DNA from: Burkholderiaceae bacterium
Lineage (GTDB): Bacteria; Pseudomonadota; Gammaproteobacteria; Burkholderiales; Burkholderiaceae_D
Assembly (NCBI GenBank): GCA_031291325.1
Contig: JARLJG010000020.1
Coordinates: 1 to 64,000 of the forward strand
Length of the DNA stretch: 64,000 nucleotides
Reading direction: 5' to 3'
Of the stretch, positions 1-9,340 are shown piece by piece. Numbering within the stretch: the first letter of the stretch is position 1; each line of letters begins with the position of its first letter. The position numbers and the translations under genes were made by a program. The notes below the pieces were generated by a model. That model was not told the origin of the DNA. It did not search any database and saw nothing but the letters and a program-made list of their open reading frames with translations.

Positions 1-1134
1 CAACACAGCGTCTTGCCGGACACACCGACAGTCAAGATCACCACCGACACCAACCAGGATGGCGTGATCAGCGCGCCCGAGATGAATTGTGCGACGAATG
101 TGGCAGCGACGGTAACCCTGGACGCAACTGGAAAGACCGACCTGACCGCTGGCGGCACCGTGCATGTGACGGTAGTCGACGCCGGCACGACGACCAATTT
201 GGCGCTGCACATGAGCCGTAGCAGCTTGATCGATGCCGGTGGCAACACCTACGGCTACAGTGGAGGCGTGATTACGCTAACGGAAGCAGCGCCGGGCAAC
301 GGCAACACGATCAGCGTCTCTGCAACAGAAACTGACGTGTACGGCAACGTCTCCGCGTCAGCTTCCGCCAGCGCAACGCAGCACAGCGTCTTGCCGGATA
401 CGCCGACAGTCAAGATCACCACCGACACCAATCAGGATGGCGTGATCAGCGCGCCCGAATTGAATGGCGCTACACATGTGACTGCCACGGTGACCCTCGA
501 TTCGACCGATCAGACCGACCTGACCGCAGGCGGCACCGTGCATGTGACGGTGGTCGACGCCGGCACGACGACCAACTTGGCGCTGCATCTGAGCGGCAGC
601 AGCCTGATCGATGCCGGTGGCAGCACTTATGGCTATAGCAGCGGCGTGATCACCCTGAGCGAACTGGCGCCGGGCAACGGCAACACGATTAGCGTCACCG
701 CAAGCGAAACCGACGTGTACGGCAATGTCTCGGCCTCGGCTTCCGCCAGTGCGCTTCAAAATACCACCTTGCCACCGACGCCGACTGTCTCGATTACCAC
801 CGACACCAATCAAGACGGGTATATCAGCGCCGCCGAGTTGAACGGCGCTACCACGGTGAGTGCGACGGTAACCTTGAGCTCCACTGCACAAACCGATCTG
901 ACCAATGGCGGATCCGTGCAAGTGACGGTAGTCGACGCCGGCGCCACGACCAATTTGGCGCTGCATCTCAATAGCAGCAGCGTGCTGGTCGACGCTTCCG
1001 GCAATACCTACGGGTACAGCGGCGGCGTGATTACCTTGAGTGAGGCTGCGCCCGGCAATGGCAACAGCATCTCCGTCAGCGCGACGGCAAGCGATGTCTA
1101 CGGCAATGTTTCGGCCGCATCCACCGCGACCGCG
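1..1134 (+). repeat. Three tandem 378-bp repeats encoding Ig-like adhesin domains
   Basis: Repeat units begin at 1, 379 and 757, exactly 378 bp apart, and a fourth boundary (CAGCAAGAC) falls at 1135. Units 1 and 2 are nearly identical in DNA and unit 3 is more diverged. The period is a whole number of codons (126), so copy number can change without a frameshift. The array very probably continues upstream of the window. Confidence 0.9.
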
Positions 1135-2490
1135 CAGCAAGACGTGCTCGATGCTCCTGCGGTTGCCATTGCTTACCCTGCGCTGGTGTCGACTGGTTTG
1201 GCGTTGGACACCTGGGTCAACAATACGACGGTGAATGGCGCCCTGTACACAGGGACGCCAAATGGCGACGGCACCAACCCAGCCACGCTGATCAACGTGC
1301 TTAATGCAGCGGCCACAGGAACAACAAGTACGACTACGGCGGTCGCCAATTCAAATGTTGCTGCCGGAACCGCATCTGAAACCAGTGGATTAATTTATTT
1401 GCAGTCGGGGCATACCTACACATTCGCGGGAACCATCGACGATTCCTTTGCGCTGGTGATCGGAGGGAAATTAGTCGCCGATACCACTTGGGGAACAAAT
1501 AACACCGGCGCATTTTCTGGAACCTTTACCGCCTCCGCGAGCGGTTGGTATACGCTCGCCGCATACCATGACAACCAGAGCGGCCCGGGAAACTACAACA
1601 TCAATGTCAGCGACAACGGCGCCACCGCAGTGGCCTTGAATACCACCGATTTCGACTTGGTAGCCAGTACTGCCGCATTGACCAGCGCGGGGATTGCATT
1701 GAATGCCGAAGTCGTGACCACGACTACGACGAGCATTACCACCACCAATAACACCAGTTCGGCCGGTGGCACAGTCTCGACGACAGTTACCGGTGGCTAT
1801 TACACCGAACAGCCGATTGCATCGGTCACCCTCGATAGCAACGACCAGAGTGTGTTGACGGCTGGAGGCAAGTTGGTCGTGACGGCAAGCGACGGGACCA
1901 ATCTGACCCTGCATTTGAGCGGCTCGACCTTGGTAGATGGGTCGGGCACAACCCATGCCTATAGTGGTGGAGTGGTGTCCTTGCCGCTGAGCGCCAACCC
2001 AAGCACGCCGGTCGTCACAGTCAGCGCTACTGTCGACGATAGCCACGGCGTTCCATCGTTGACTACCACCACGACGGAGGTCTATTCGGGAAGCAATTCC
2101 ATCACTGAATTGACAGGCGGCGATACGTTCAAGTTTGAACTGGCAGCCAACGGCACAGCAGGGACACCGCACGTCGAGACGATTTCCGCCTTCAACAGCA
2201 ATGCGGCGAGCAACGGCGGCGACGTCCTCAATCTCGCCGATTTGCTGCAAGGCGCGACATCGTCGAATATTGGAAACTACCTGCATTTCACGTCATCGAC
2301 CACTGCCGGCGTGACCACCACCGTGCTCCACGTCAGTGAAACGGGCGCTTATTCGTCGGGCTATTCGTCGTCGGCGGATACTGTGCAGATCGCTTTGACC
2401 AACGTCAACCTGTTGTTGAGCGCGGGCGTGACGCAAACCGATGCGCAAATCATCCAATCGTTGTTGAACAAAGGGAAATTGGTGGAGTGA
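1..2490 (+). CDS. Giant type I secreted adhesin (LapA/Bap-like), 3' end only
   Basis: The reading frame is open from the first base, so the gene starts upstream; 829 residues are visible. Three near-identical 126-residue Ig-like repeats come first (residues 1-378), each with an EF-hand-like loop such as DTNQDGVISAPE. A PA14-like beta domain follows (about 400-555), then a fourth degenerate repeat (about 600-690). The tail has the features of type I secretion C-termini (GGDxF, GDVLNLADLLQG, then a short end LLNKGKLVE). The protein is low in Cys and rich in Thr, Ser and Gly, as expected for a secreted adhesin. It lies beside LapD- and LapG-like genes and a TolC-like gene, so it is the probable substrate of that system. 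The LapG cleavage site would be at the unseen N-terminus. Confidence 0.88.
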   Translation, partial: QHSVLPDTPTVKITTDTNQDGVISAPEMNCATNVAATVTLDATGKTDLTAGGTVHVTVVDAGTTTNLALHMSRSSLIDAGGNTYGYSGGVITLTEAAPGNGNTISVSATETDVYGNVSASASASATQHSVLPDTPTVKITTDTNQDGVISAPELNGATHVTATVTLDSTDQTDLTAGGTVHVTVVDAGTTTNLALHLSGSSLIDAGGSTYGYSSGVITLSELAPGNGNTISVTASETDVYGNVSASASASALQNTTLPPTPTVSITTDTNQDGYISAAELNGATTVSATVTLSSTAQTDLTNGGSVQVTVVDAGATTNLALHLNSSSVLVDASGNTYGYSGGVITLSEAAPGNGNSISVSATASDVYGNVSAASTATAQQDVLDAPAVAIAYPALVSTGLALDTWVNNTTVNGALYTGTPNGDGTNPATLINVLNAAATGTTSTTTAVANSNVAAGTASETSGLIYLQSGHTYTFAGTIDDSFALVIGGKLVADTTWGTNNTGAFSGTFTASASGWYTLAAYHDNQSGPGNYNINVSDNGATAVALNTTDFDLVASTAALTSAGIALNAEVVTTTTTSITTTNNTSSAGGTVSTTVTGGYYTEQPIASVTLDSNDQSVLTAGGKLVVTASDGTNLTLHLSGSTLVDGSGTTHAYSGGVVSLPLSANPSTPVVTVSATVDDSHGVPSLTTTTTEVYSGSNSITELTGGDTFKFELAANGTAGTPHVETISAFNSNAASNGGDVLNLADLLQGATSSNIGNYLHFTSSTTAGVTTTVLHVSETGAYSSGYSSSADTVQIALTNVNLLLSAGVTQTDAQIIQSLLNKGKLVE

Positions 2491-2546
2491 TCGGCGCGCG
2501 ACCGGTTAGCGCGGCATTGCCGTTCGGTCACGCTTGAATCGGTAAG

Positions 2547-2570
2547 CGATCCCTGCACTGGCGGGGATCG
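2547..2570. terminator. Weak hairpin between convergent adhesin and lapD genes
   Basis: CGATCCC (2547-2553) pairs with GGGATCG (2564-2570) around a 10-base loop. It lies between two convergent genes, where a bidirectional terminator is expected, but no T-run follows on either strand, so function is only inferred. Confidence 0.3.
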
Positions 2571-2591
2571 CGGCGCGTCTTCACTGATGAG

Positions 2592-4511
2592 TCACGTATT
2601 GGCCAGTGCGACTGACACCCCCGGCCCGGTTGCACCATCGAATCCCAGCGTGGCCAGCGTATCCAGTTCGTCGCGCGTGGCAACGCCTTCGGCGAAAATC
2701 TTCAGTCCGATATTATGCGCAATGCCGATCAAGCCTTTGAGGAAAGTCTGGTTGCCGGGATTGGCATTGATATCGCGGATGAAGCTGGCGTCGACCTTTA
2801 GATAGTCCAGTTTTAAATCGTGCAACAGGCCGATTTGGCTGAATTGCCGGCCAAAGTGTTCAAGGCCTATGCGGCATCCGGTATCCGAAAATTGCTTGCA
2901 AAATTCGGTAAATGCATCGAAGTGCGCGTAAGCGCCGTTTTCCGGCACTTCCAGCCACAAGCGCTTGCTCGCGGCGGGATTGGCTAACAAGAGAATGCGC
3001 AAATTCTTCAGGAAACCTTCGTCTTCCAACGAACGCGCCGACAGATTGATCGCCAAGCCCGGCAGTTGCGCATCCGCATTCAACTCGTCGACGCCCAGCG
3101 CGATGGCGATCGCGTCCAGGGTTGCGCTCAGGCCCAGCCGCTCGGCGATCGGCAGGAAGCGTCCCGCAGGCAACCAGTCGTTGCCGAACATCAGGCGCAG
3201 CGGACATTCTCTGTGCACCAGGTGCTTGCTGAAATCGGCGACCGGATACGAGCCAAGTTTGGTTTCGCGTTGCTGCACGGCCTGCTGTATCAGTTTCAGC
3301 CATTGCTCGTTGCTGCGCGGCGCATCGTCCATGTTCAGCGCCGTTGCGTCGCGCACGGCATTGACGCCATCGGCTTCGGCGCCGGCTATTGCCGTGTCGA
3401 CCTGCGTCATCAGGGTGCCGAGGTCGACGCCATAGTTGAACTTGCCGGCGCCGATAAACGCCACCGGCCCTTGCGGCACATAGGCCGAAGTCGCCGCCAC
3501 CAAGGCGCGCAATAATTCGTCGGCAAGCGGTTGCGCTTCGGTAAAGGGCAGCAGCATGCCGAAGTCGGCGCCATTCAAGCGGGCCGCCAGCGCGTTCGGC
3601 ACTTTATGGGCGTAGACGTTCAACACTTCCGCCACCGATTTGAGAAATTCGTCGGTTGCCGCGCGTCCCAAGTGCTTATTGACTTCGGCCAGATTGGCGA
3701 TGCGGATCAGCAGGAGCGCGCCCGACTGCGCATCCTCGATTTCCACTGCGGCCAGCAATTGCGCCATGAAGTAACTGCGGTTCGAGAGGCCTGTCAGCGG
3801 ATCGGTATTTGCTTCTTTGCGCACCGCTTCCAGCCGGGTCGCTTCGTCGGCGAACATTTTCTTCAGCAAAAGAACGGTGGAATTCATCGCCGAGGTCAAT
3901 TGCCGCAATTCAGGCACGTTCGATTCCGGCGTCGTGACGAAATGGCGCTCGGCGATTGCCTGCGCTTGCGCAATCACCGCATTCAACGGTTGCTTGAGGC
4001 GGCGCAATATCAAGGTTCCCAGCCAGCCGCCCAAGAGACCTGCGAAGGCCAGCGCGCCCACCATGCGCGTAGTCGATTCCCATAAAGTCCGGTAGGCAAA
4101 ACGAGTCGAACTGACAATGGTGACGGTCCCGACCTGGTTCCAGCCATTGCTGACTTGGGCCATGCCGGGCGCGGAAAACAGCGGCAGTGCATGCACAAAC
4201 CAAATTGGCGCATCGAATTCGTCCGAGGTCGCCGCACGCGCTGCGATTTCCTTGCCAAGCGGGTCGACGACCTTGATCGATTCATAATGGCCATTATCGA
4301 ATAGCGCGGAAACTGCCAGATCGATTTCGACCGCATCCGCCTTGCGCTGGCTGAGCGACAACGCCAGAGACGCCGCGTTATCGGTGTTTTTCATGCGCAA
4401 TTGCTCTTCGAGATAATTGCGCGCGCTGAAGGTCGAAGCGAGCAGGGCGCCTGCCAGACTGAGTAGCGTCGTCAGAATCAGGGCCAGCCAAATTTGGCGA
4501 TACATCGACAT
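2592..4511 (-). CDS. lapD: LapD-like inner-membrane c-di-GMP receptor with degenerate GGDEF and EAL domains
   Basis: The 639-residue protein has an N-terminal membrane segment (about 7-27), a periplasmic LapD/MoxY-type domain, a second membrane segment near 155-172, a HAMP linker, then GGDEF and EAL domains. The GGDEF signature is replaced by NGADF and the EAL motif by ECPL, so it should bind rather than make or break c-di-GMP. Length and layout match Pseudomonas LapD (about 648 residues). In that system LapD holds the protease LapG in the periplasm when c-di-GMP is high, keeping the adhesin on the surface. The lapG-like gene lies just upstream on the same strand (70 bp gap), supporting one operon. 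Confidence 0.9.
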   Translation of the reverse strand: MSMYRQIWLALILTTLLSLAGALLASTFSARNYLEEQLRMKNTDNAASLALSLSQRKADAVEIDLAVSALFDNGHYESIKVVDPLGKEIAARAATSDEFDAPIWFVHALPLFSAPGMAQVSNGWNQVGTVTIVSSTRFAYRTLWESTTRMVGALAFAGLLGGWLGTLILRRLKQPLNAVIAQAQAIAERHFVTTPESNVPELRQLTSAMNSTVLLLKKMFADEATRLEAVRKEANTDPLTGLSNRSYFMAQLLAAVEIEDAQSGALLLIRIANLAEVNKHLGRAATDEFLKSVAEVLNVYAHKVPNALAARLNGADFGMLLPFTEAQPLADELLRALVAATSAYVPQGPVAFIGAGKFNYGVDLGTLMTQVDTAIAGAEADGVNAVRDATALNMDDAPRSNEQWLKLIQQAVQQRETKLGSYPVADFSKHLVHRECPLRLMFGNDWLPAGRFLPIAERLGLSATLDAIAIALGVDELNADAQLPGLAINLSARSLEDEGFLKNLRILLLANPAASKRLWLEVPENGAYAHFDAFTEFCKQFSDTGCRIGLEHFGRQFSQIGLLHDLKLDYLKVDASFIRDINANPGNQTFLKGLIGIAHNIGLKIFAEGVATRDELDTLATLGFDGATGPGVSVALANT

Positions 4512-4581
4512 GGAACTCTCCTACCGTAACAAATTTACATTGATTGATCGGTGCGTCTGACTGCCAGCCCGTAGCGATGCA

Positions 4582-5286
4582 TTAAAATCCCTCGGCGTGC
4601 GCGCGCTGCAGCAAGTCTGCCCAGCGCGACAAGCGACCGACTCCGCCCGGGCCGGCCGCCGCATCGGCGGCGGCGCCGGCATAAATTCCCTCGCTATTGA
4701 AACTGAACACCGGCTGCAAGTCGGCGCGCCGCGATGCGGGTCGGATATCGGTAATCAGGTTGTCCAGGACCAGCGGCTCCACCGTCGGCGACGAATAATA
4801 CGCCAGCACCATGTGCGCCTGCTGGATCGCGCTTTCCGGGCCGCCGATGCGCGCCTTGACGTAGATCAGCCGCAATTGGCTGTCGGGCACATTCAATTCG
4901 CGCAAGACGAAATACTTCGCCATCGTATAGGCCACGCAATCTCCCCGGCCCTTGGCGAGCGATTCCATCGGCGTCGCCCAATGCTCCTTCTCGCCCCATA
5001 CTTCGATGTCTTCCGCATACACGATATGGTGATTGAAAAATTCGTTGACGCGCTTGAGTTTTTCGGGGTTGGGAAGATCTCTTGCATCGACCAGCAATTT
5101 TTGCCAATCGAGCAAAGCCTGCGGGCGGCCCCCCAGGCTTTTGAAACTCGATTGGATCTGATTCATGTCGAAGGCAAAAGCCGAGCGCAACGCTTCAGTG
5201 CAAAGGCAAGCAGCCAAGATCGCCAAGACGATCGCCAGCGCGCCGACGCCATTGAACAGCTTCCGATTTGGATGGTTTGCCTTCAA
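4582..5286 (-). CDS. lapG: LapG-like periplasmic transglutaminase-fold cysteine protease
   Basis: This 234-residue protein has an N-terminal hydrophobic segment (about 14-37) for export. A Cys-His-Asp triad is visible as GDC (C117), AHMVLAY (H158) and VLDNL (D175), the layout of the LapG family (DUF920). LapG cleaves the N-terminal region of the LapA adhesin and releases it, is calcium dependent and is inhibited by LapD. The first codon used is TTG; a later ATG at 5166 would remove the signal segment, so the longer form is preferred although its exact start is uncertain. Confidence 0.88.
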   Translation of the reverse strand: MKANHPNRKLFNGVGALAIVLAILAACLCTEALRSAFAFDMNQIQSSFKSLGGRPQALLDWQKLLVDARDLPNPEKLKRVNEFFNHHIVYAEDIEVWGEKEHWATPMESLAKGRGDCVAYTMAKYFVLRELNVPDSQLRLIYVKARIGGPESAIQQAHMVLAYYSSPTVEPLVLDNLITDIRPASRRADLQPVFSFNSEGIYAGAAADAAAGPGGVGRLSRWADLLQRAHAEGF

Positions 5287-5595
5287 ATTGATACTCGATC
5301 GCCCAGTCAGGGATTTACATTTTGCTATTAGTCTTTCAATTGCGCAGGTGCTCTTAACTGTGATGCAGTCGTCGGCTTAGCGGGGGCACATCTATCGAGT
5401 CGGCGCAATTTCGCAACAAATTTCGGATTCGATTGGAGCGTAAAACATTAACTTTAGTCAAATATTGTTAATTGTTCCACATGACGGCAATTTCCTGTTA
5501 TTTTTACGCTTCGTTAGTGTGCTGCACCACGCGACTGTCGCTCGTGTGGGGCGCAATTGCTACCCGCTTCACTCAATCATACAGAGTTCTGAATC
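5287..5595. other. Divergent intergenic region between lapG and the tolC-like gene
   Basis: This 309-bp stretch separates divergently transcribed genes and should hold both promoters. It is AT-richer than the flanks. A weak plus-strand candidate is TTGTTC (5472-5477), an 18-base spacer and TGTTAT (5496-5501). No credible gene is present. Confidence 0.4.
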
Positions 5596-7434
5596 ATGAA
5601 GATTAGAAAATCCTTGCTCTTACTTGCGATTTTGCCAATGTTTGCGAATGCTCAAGTGATGACCATGAAAGAGTCTGCACAGCTAGCCATCACGACCAAC
5701 CCGGAGGTGCAGGCCAAATGGCATGCGTTTCAGGCGGCCAATGGCGAACGCGACGTCGCATTCGGCGGCTATTTGCCGCATGCCGACTTGCAAGCCAGTG
5801 TCGCGCACGAAAGCCACAATGAGCCCTTGCTGGTCGATAATTTCAATTCCCGGTCGGAAGCGCTGACGCTCACGCAAATGCTGTACGACGGCTTTGCAAC
5901 TGCCAACGATGTCGCGCGGCTCGACCATAACCGCCTTGCCCGGCTTTACGAACTCTACGACACCTCGGAAAGCACGACGCTCGAGGTCGTGCGCGCCCAC
6001 CTCGACGTGCTGCGGTATCGCAAACTGGTCGCCTTGGCAGAGGAAAATTACGTCCAGCACCGCGCAGTATACGATCAAATTCAAAGCAAGGCGAAGGCAG
6101 GCGTGGGCCGGCGCGTCGATTTGGAGCAATCGGCCGGTCGCTTGGCGCTGGCGGAGGCAAATCTGCTGACCGAAACCTCGAACCTGCACGACGTCAGCGC
6201 GCGCTTTCAACGCCTGGTCGGCGTGCGTCCGGCCAAGGACTTGGACGAACCCCTGGGACTGGAAAACGGGCTGCCGCCCGACATCGGTGGCGCACTGAGA
6301 TTCGCGGACAAGACGCATCCGGCGGTGCTGGCCGCGATTGAGAGTATCCGCGCAGCCGATAGCGAGGCGAGCACTCGTCGCGCAGCCTACCAACCGCGCC
6401 TCGACCTGCGCTTGAATGCTCAACATGGCAACAATATCAATAGCGAGATTGGCGTAACCAACGACAGAACCGCGCAAATCGTCATGACCTGGAATTTGTT
6501 CAACGGCTTGAGCGACCGCGCTCGACTGCATCAATTGGCCGATCAAATCAACGTCACGCGCGATTTGCGCGACAAGGTTTGCCGCGACTTGCGCCAGAAC
6601 CTGGAAATCGCCTACAACGACAAGCGCAAGATAGCCGAATTGCTGACTTACCTGGACCAGCATCAATTGTCGATCGAAAAGGCGCGCGATGCATATAAGC
6701 AGCAATTCGATATCGGACAGCGCACCTTGCTCGATTTGCTCGATACCGAGAATGAGCTATTCCAGGCAAGGCGTTCCTTTGTCGAAGCACAGTACGACCA
6801 GTTGATCGCCTACGCGCGCGCGCAGGCCGGCATGGGCAACCTGTTCAAAGTGCTGGGACTGACGCGACCCGATGCCGGTCCCCTGCCCAATTTCGGCGAT
6901 CGCACCGATGAAACAGACGCCAATAATTGCCCGGTCGAAGCGCCGGAAACCTATGTCGCCGACAAATCGGACTTGAATATCCGCGCCGTCGAATTATTGA
7001 AAGAGTCGGCTAGCGCCGCCGAAAACATCAGATCCGCTACAGTATCGCGCGATGCGGCGGCTCAGGTTTCGGCGCCGAACAATCCGAACAATCCGCACAA
7101 ACTCGTTGCCGACGCGCTGATGGCGTGGAGTGCCGCCTGGTCGTCGCACGATCTGCAGGCTTATCTCAATTTCTATTCGCCGACCTTCCAGCCGAGCGCC
7201 ACCATCAGTCGCGAACAATGGGCTGCCGGACGACGCGCCAAGATTTCCGCATCGCGGCAGATCAGCGTGGGACTCACCAACGTGAAATTCACGTTCCAGG
7301 ATGCCAGCCACGCAACGGCGACGTTTCACCAGAGCTATCGCGGGGATGCGTATCGCGATGAAGTCGAAAAGGTCCTCGAGTGGGAAAACATCGGCGGACA
7401 TTGGGTGATCACCGCCGAATCCAGCAAGCCCTAA
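5596..7434 (+). CDS. TolC-family outer membrane efflux protein with C-terminal NTF2/SnoaL-like domain
   Basis: The 612-residue protein has a signal peptide (about 1-19, ending FANA) and two TolC repeats with long helices up to about residue 430. It is the likely outer membrane channel of the type I secretion system exporting the adhesin, as LapE/AggA is in Pseudomonas. Unlike those (about 450 residues), it has a low-complexity linker and a domain at about 500-612 of NTF2/SnoaL type, starting near ADALMAWSAAWSSHD and resembling the tail of Cds6-type L,D-transpeptidases. The role of this tail is unknown. No ABC transporter or membrane fusion gene lies next to it in this window. Confidence 0.85.
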   Translation: MKIRKSLLLLAILPMFANAQVMTMKESAQLAITTNPEVQAKWHAFQAANGERDVAFGGYLPHADLQASVAHESHNEPLLVDNFNSRSEALTLTQMLYDGFATANDVARLDHNRLARLYELYDTSESTTLEVVRAHLDVLRYRKLVALAEENYVQHRAVYDQIQSKAKAGVGRRVDLEQSAGRLALAEANLLTETSNLHDVSARFQRLVGVRPAKDLDEPLGLENGLPPDIGGALRFADKTHPAVLAAIESIRAADSEASTRRAAYQPRLDLRLNAQHGNNINSEIGVTNDRTAQIVMTWNLFNGLSDRARLHQLADQINVTRDLRDKVCRDLRQNLEIAYNDKRKIAELLTYLDQHQLSIEKARDAYKQQFDIGQRTLLDLLDTENELFQARRSFVEAQYDQLIAYARAQAGMGNLFKVLGLTRPDAGPLPNFGDRTDETDANNCPVEAPETYVADKSDLNIRAVELLKESASAAENIRSATVSRDAAAQVSAPNNPNNPHKLVADALMAWSAAWSSHDLQAYLNFYSPTFQPSATISREQWAAGRRAKISASRQISVGLTNVKFTFQDASHATATFHQSYRGDAYRDEVEKVLEWENIGGHWVITAESSKP

Positions 7435-7774
7435 TGTGCACGGCAGGCGTCGCAACCGGCGATTGCCTGCACCCCTCCGTCTAGAAAGTCGATCTCGGCC
7501 CGGGCAATCCGGGCACGCCGCCAGTGTGCGCCGTCTCATTGGTTTGTGCAGCGCACGAATGCAAAAATCCTATTGTGGCGGTTATACTGTGCTGCGCTCG
7601 ACAGAAAATGCCGGCGGCAAAATTGTTCTCGCCGGCGGCCATCATGTTTTTGGCGAACCGTCCCGATCTTCGGGGAGATAATCCGAAGGGGCAAGTTTCG
7701 CCGCACATTTCGGCGCGCGTCGGGTGCAAGGATTTGAGCGTATAGACTCAAAACGACCCACATATGGAGACACC
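7435..7774. other. Intergenic region before the acyl-CoA synthetase
   Basis: No credible gene is visible in these 340 bp. A possible -10 TATACT lies at 7583-7588, with only a poor -35 (TGCAAA, 7560-7565) 17 bases upstream; it would give a leader of about 180 bases for the next gene. Confidence 0.3.
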
Positions 7775-9340
7775 ATGAATCGCGATACTCATCGTCAGAC
7801 GCTGGGCGACATTCTGCATCGAAGCGCCGCCAAGAATCCAAACAAATTGGCCATCGCCTGTGGCGACATCCGATGGACTTATGCCGAATTCGACCGCATT
7901 TGCAACCGCATAGCAGCCGGCTTGGCGCAGCAAAACGTCGTCAAAGGATCGCGTGTGGCAATCCTCGCCCGAAATTCGCATGCCTTTGTCGCGCTGCGTT
8001 TCGCGCTTGCACGGCTTGGCGCGGTCCTGGTGCCGATCAATTTCATGCTCAAAGACGAAGAGGTCGCTTACATTCTTCGTCATGCCGGGGTAACGATGCT
8101 GGCGACCGACAGTGCGTTGGCGCCGTTGGCGCGCGCGGCGGCGGCGTTGAATACGCAAGTGCGAGACCTGGTCTGGCTGCCGGCTGAAGAGCCGAGCGAG
8201 CCACAGGCCGACATGATTGGTTTCGACACGCTCGCTGCGTGCAGCGCGGCATTGCCGCAAGTCGCACTGTCCGGCAGCGATCTGCTGCAGATCGTCTACA
8301 CCAGCGGAACGGAATCGTCGCCGAAGGGGGCGATGCTGACCCACGATGCGGTCTTGTGGGAGTACGTGAGTTGCGTCGTCGATCTTTCCTTCACCGCCGA
8401 CAACGTCACCTTGCACGCGTTGCCTCTCTACCACTGCGCGCAGTTGGACGCCATGCTCGGCCCGTCGATCTATGTCGGCTCGACCAATATCGTCACGGCC
8501 CGTCCGGTGCCGGAGAATTTGCTGTCCTTGATCGCACGCCACGGCATCAGCTCTTTTTTTGCACCGCCGACGGTCTGGATTGCCTTGCTGCGTTCGCCGC
8601 TCTTCGATACTACCGACTTGTCTAGTTTGCACAAAGGTTACTACGGGGCCTCGATCATGCCGGTCGAAGTGCTGCGCGAATTGGCGGAGCGCCTGCCAAA
8701 GGTGCGTTTGTGGAACGTCTACGGGCAGACCGAAATTGCGCCATGCGCGACGACGCTCGGCCCCGAAGATCAGTTGCGTAAGCCTGGGTCGTGCGGACGC
8801 CCGATGTTCAATGTCGAAACCAGGGTCGTCGACGACGACATGCGCGACGTGCCGCCGGGGGCTGTCGGCGAAATCGTGCATCGCTCGCCGCACTTGATGC
8901 TCGGCTACCTGAACGATGCAGAGCGCACCGCCGCCGCATTCGAGGGCGGCTGGTTTCACTCCGGCGATTTGGCGACGATGGACGAGGAGGGCTATATCAC
9001 GGTCGTCGATCGCAAGAAAGACATGATAAAAACCGGCGGCGAAAATGTCGCCAGCCGCGAAGTCGAAGAAGCGCTCTATCTGTTGCCGCAGGTTTCCGAA
9101 GTCGCGGTAGTGGGCCTGCCGCATCCGCGCTGGATCGAGGCGGTGGTCGCCGTCGTGGTGGTCAAAGCCGGACAAACCCTGAGCGAGTCGCAAGTGCTGA
9201 CGCATTGCGGCGCAAGGATGGCGTCGTTCAAAGCGCCGAAAGGCGTCGTTTTTGTCGATGCGCTGCCGAAAAACCCGACCGGGAAGCTGCTCAAGCGGCA
9301 GCTTCGACTAACGTACGCCGAACTATTCGATGGCAACTGA
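7775..9340 (+). CDS. Acyl-CoA synthetase (AMP-forming, ANL superfamily)
   Basis: This 521-residue enzyme activates a carboxylic acid with ATP and CoA. The AMP-binding motif YTSGTESSPKGAMLTHD is clear, followed by the NVYGQTE region and the C-terminal hinge and lysine motif (GRP, GDLATMDEEGY, VDRKKDMIKTGGEN, PKNPTGKLLKRQL). The ATG at 7775 is chosen because GGAGA lies at 7766-7770; a GTG at 7724 in the same frame has no good ribosome site. The nearest relatives by style are medium/long-chain fatty acyl-CoA synthetases, but the substrate cannot be told. A thioesterase gene follows 84 bp downstream. Confidence 0.88.
   Translation: MNRDTHRQTLGDILHRSAAKNPNKLAIACGDIRWTYAEFDRICNRIAAGLAQQNVVKGSRVAILARNSHAFVALRFALARLGAVLVPINFMLKDEEVAYILRHAGVTMLATDSALAPLARAAAALNTQVRDLVWLPAEEPSEPQADMIGFDTLAACSAALPQVALSGSDLLQIVYTSGTESSPKGAMLTHDAVLWEYVSCVVDLSFTADNVTLHALPLYHCAQLDAMLGPSIYVGSTNIVTARPVPENLLSLIARHGISSFFAPPTVWIALLRSPLFDTTDLSSLHKGYYGASIMPVEVLRELAERLPKVRLWNVYGQTEIAPCATTLGPEDQLRKPGSCGRPMFNVETRVVDDDMRDVPPGAVGEIVHRSPHLMLGYLNDAERTAAAFEGGWFHSGDLATMDEEGYITVVDRKKDMIKTGGENVASREVEEALYLLPQVSEVAVVGLPHPRWIEAVVAVVVVKAGQTLSESQVLTHCGARMASFKAPKGVVFVDALPKNPTGKLLKRQLRLTYAELFDGN

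Noticed and set aside
358-1140. 260-codon open frame on the minus strand within the adhesin repeats
   Set aside because: It is a shadow of the repetitive adhesin gene: its composition mirrors the repeat DNA and it has no recognisable domain or ribosome site.
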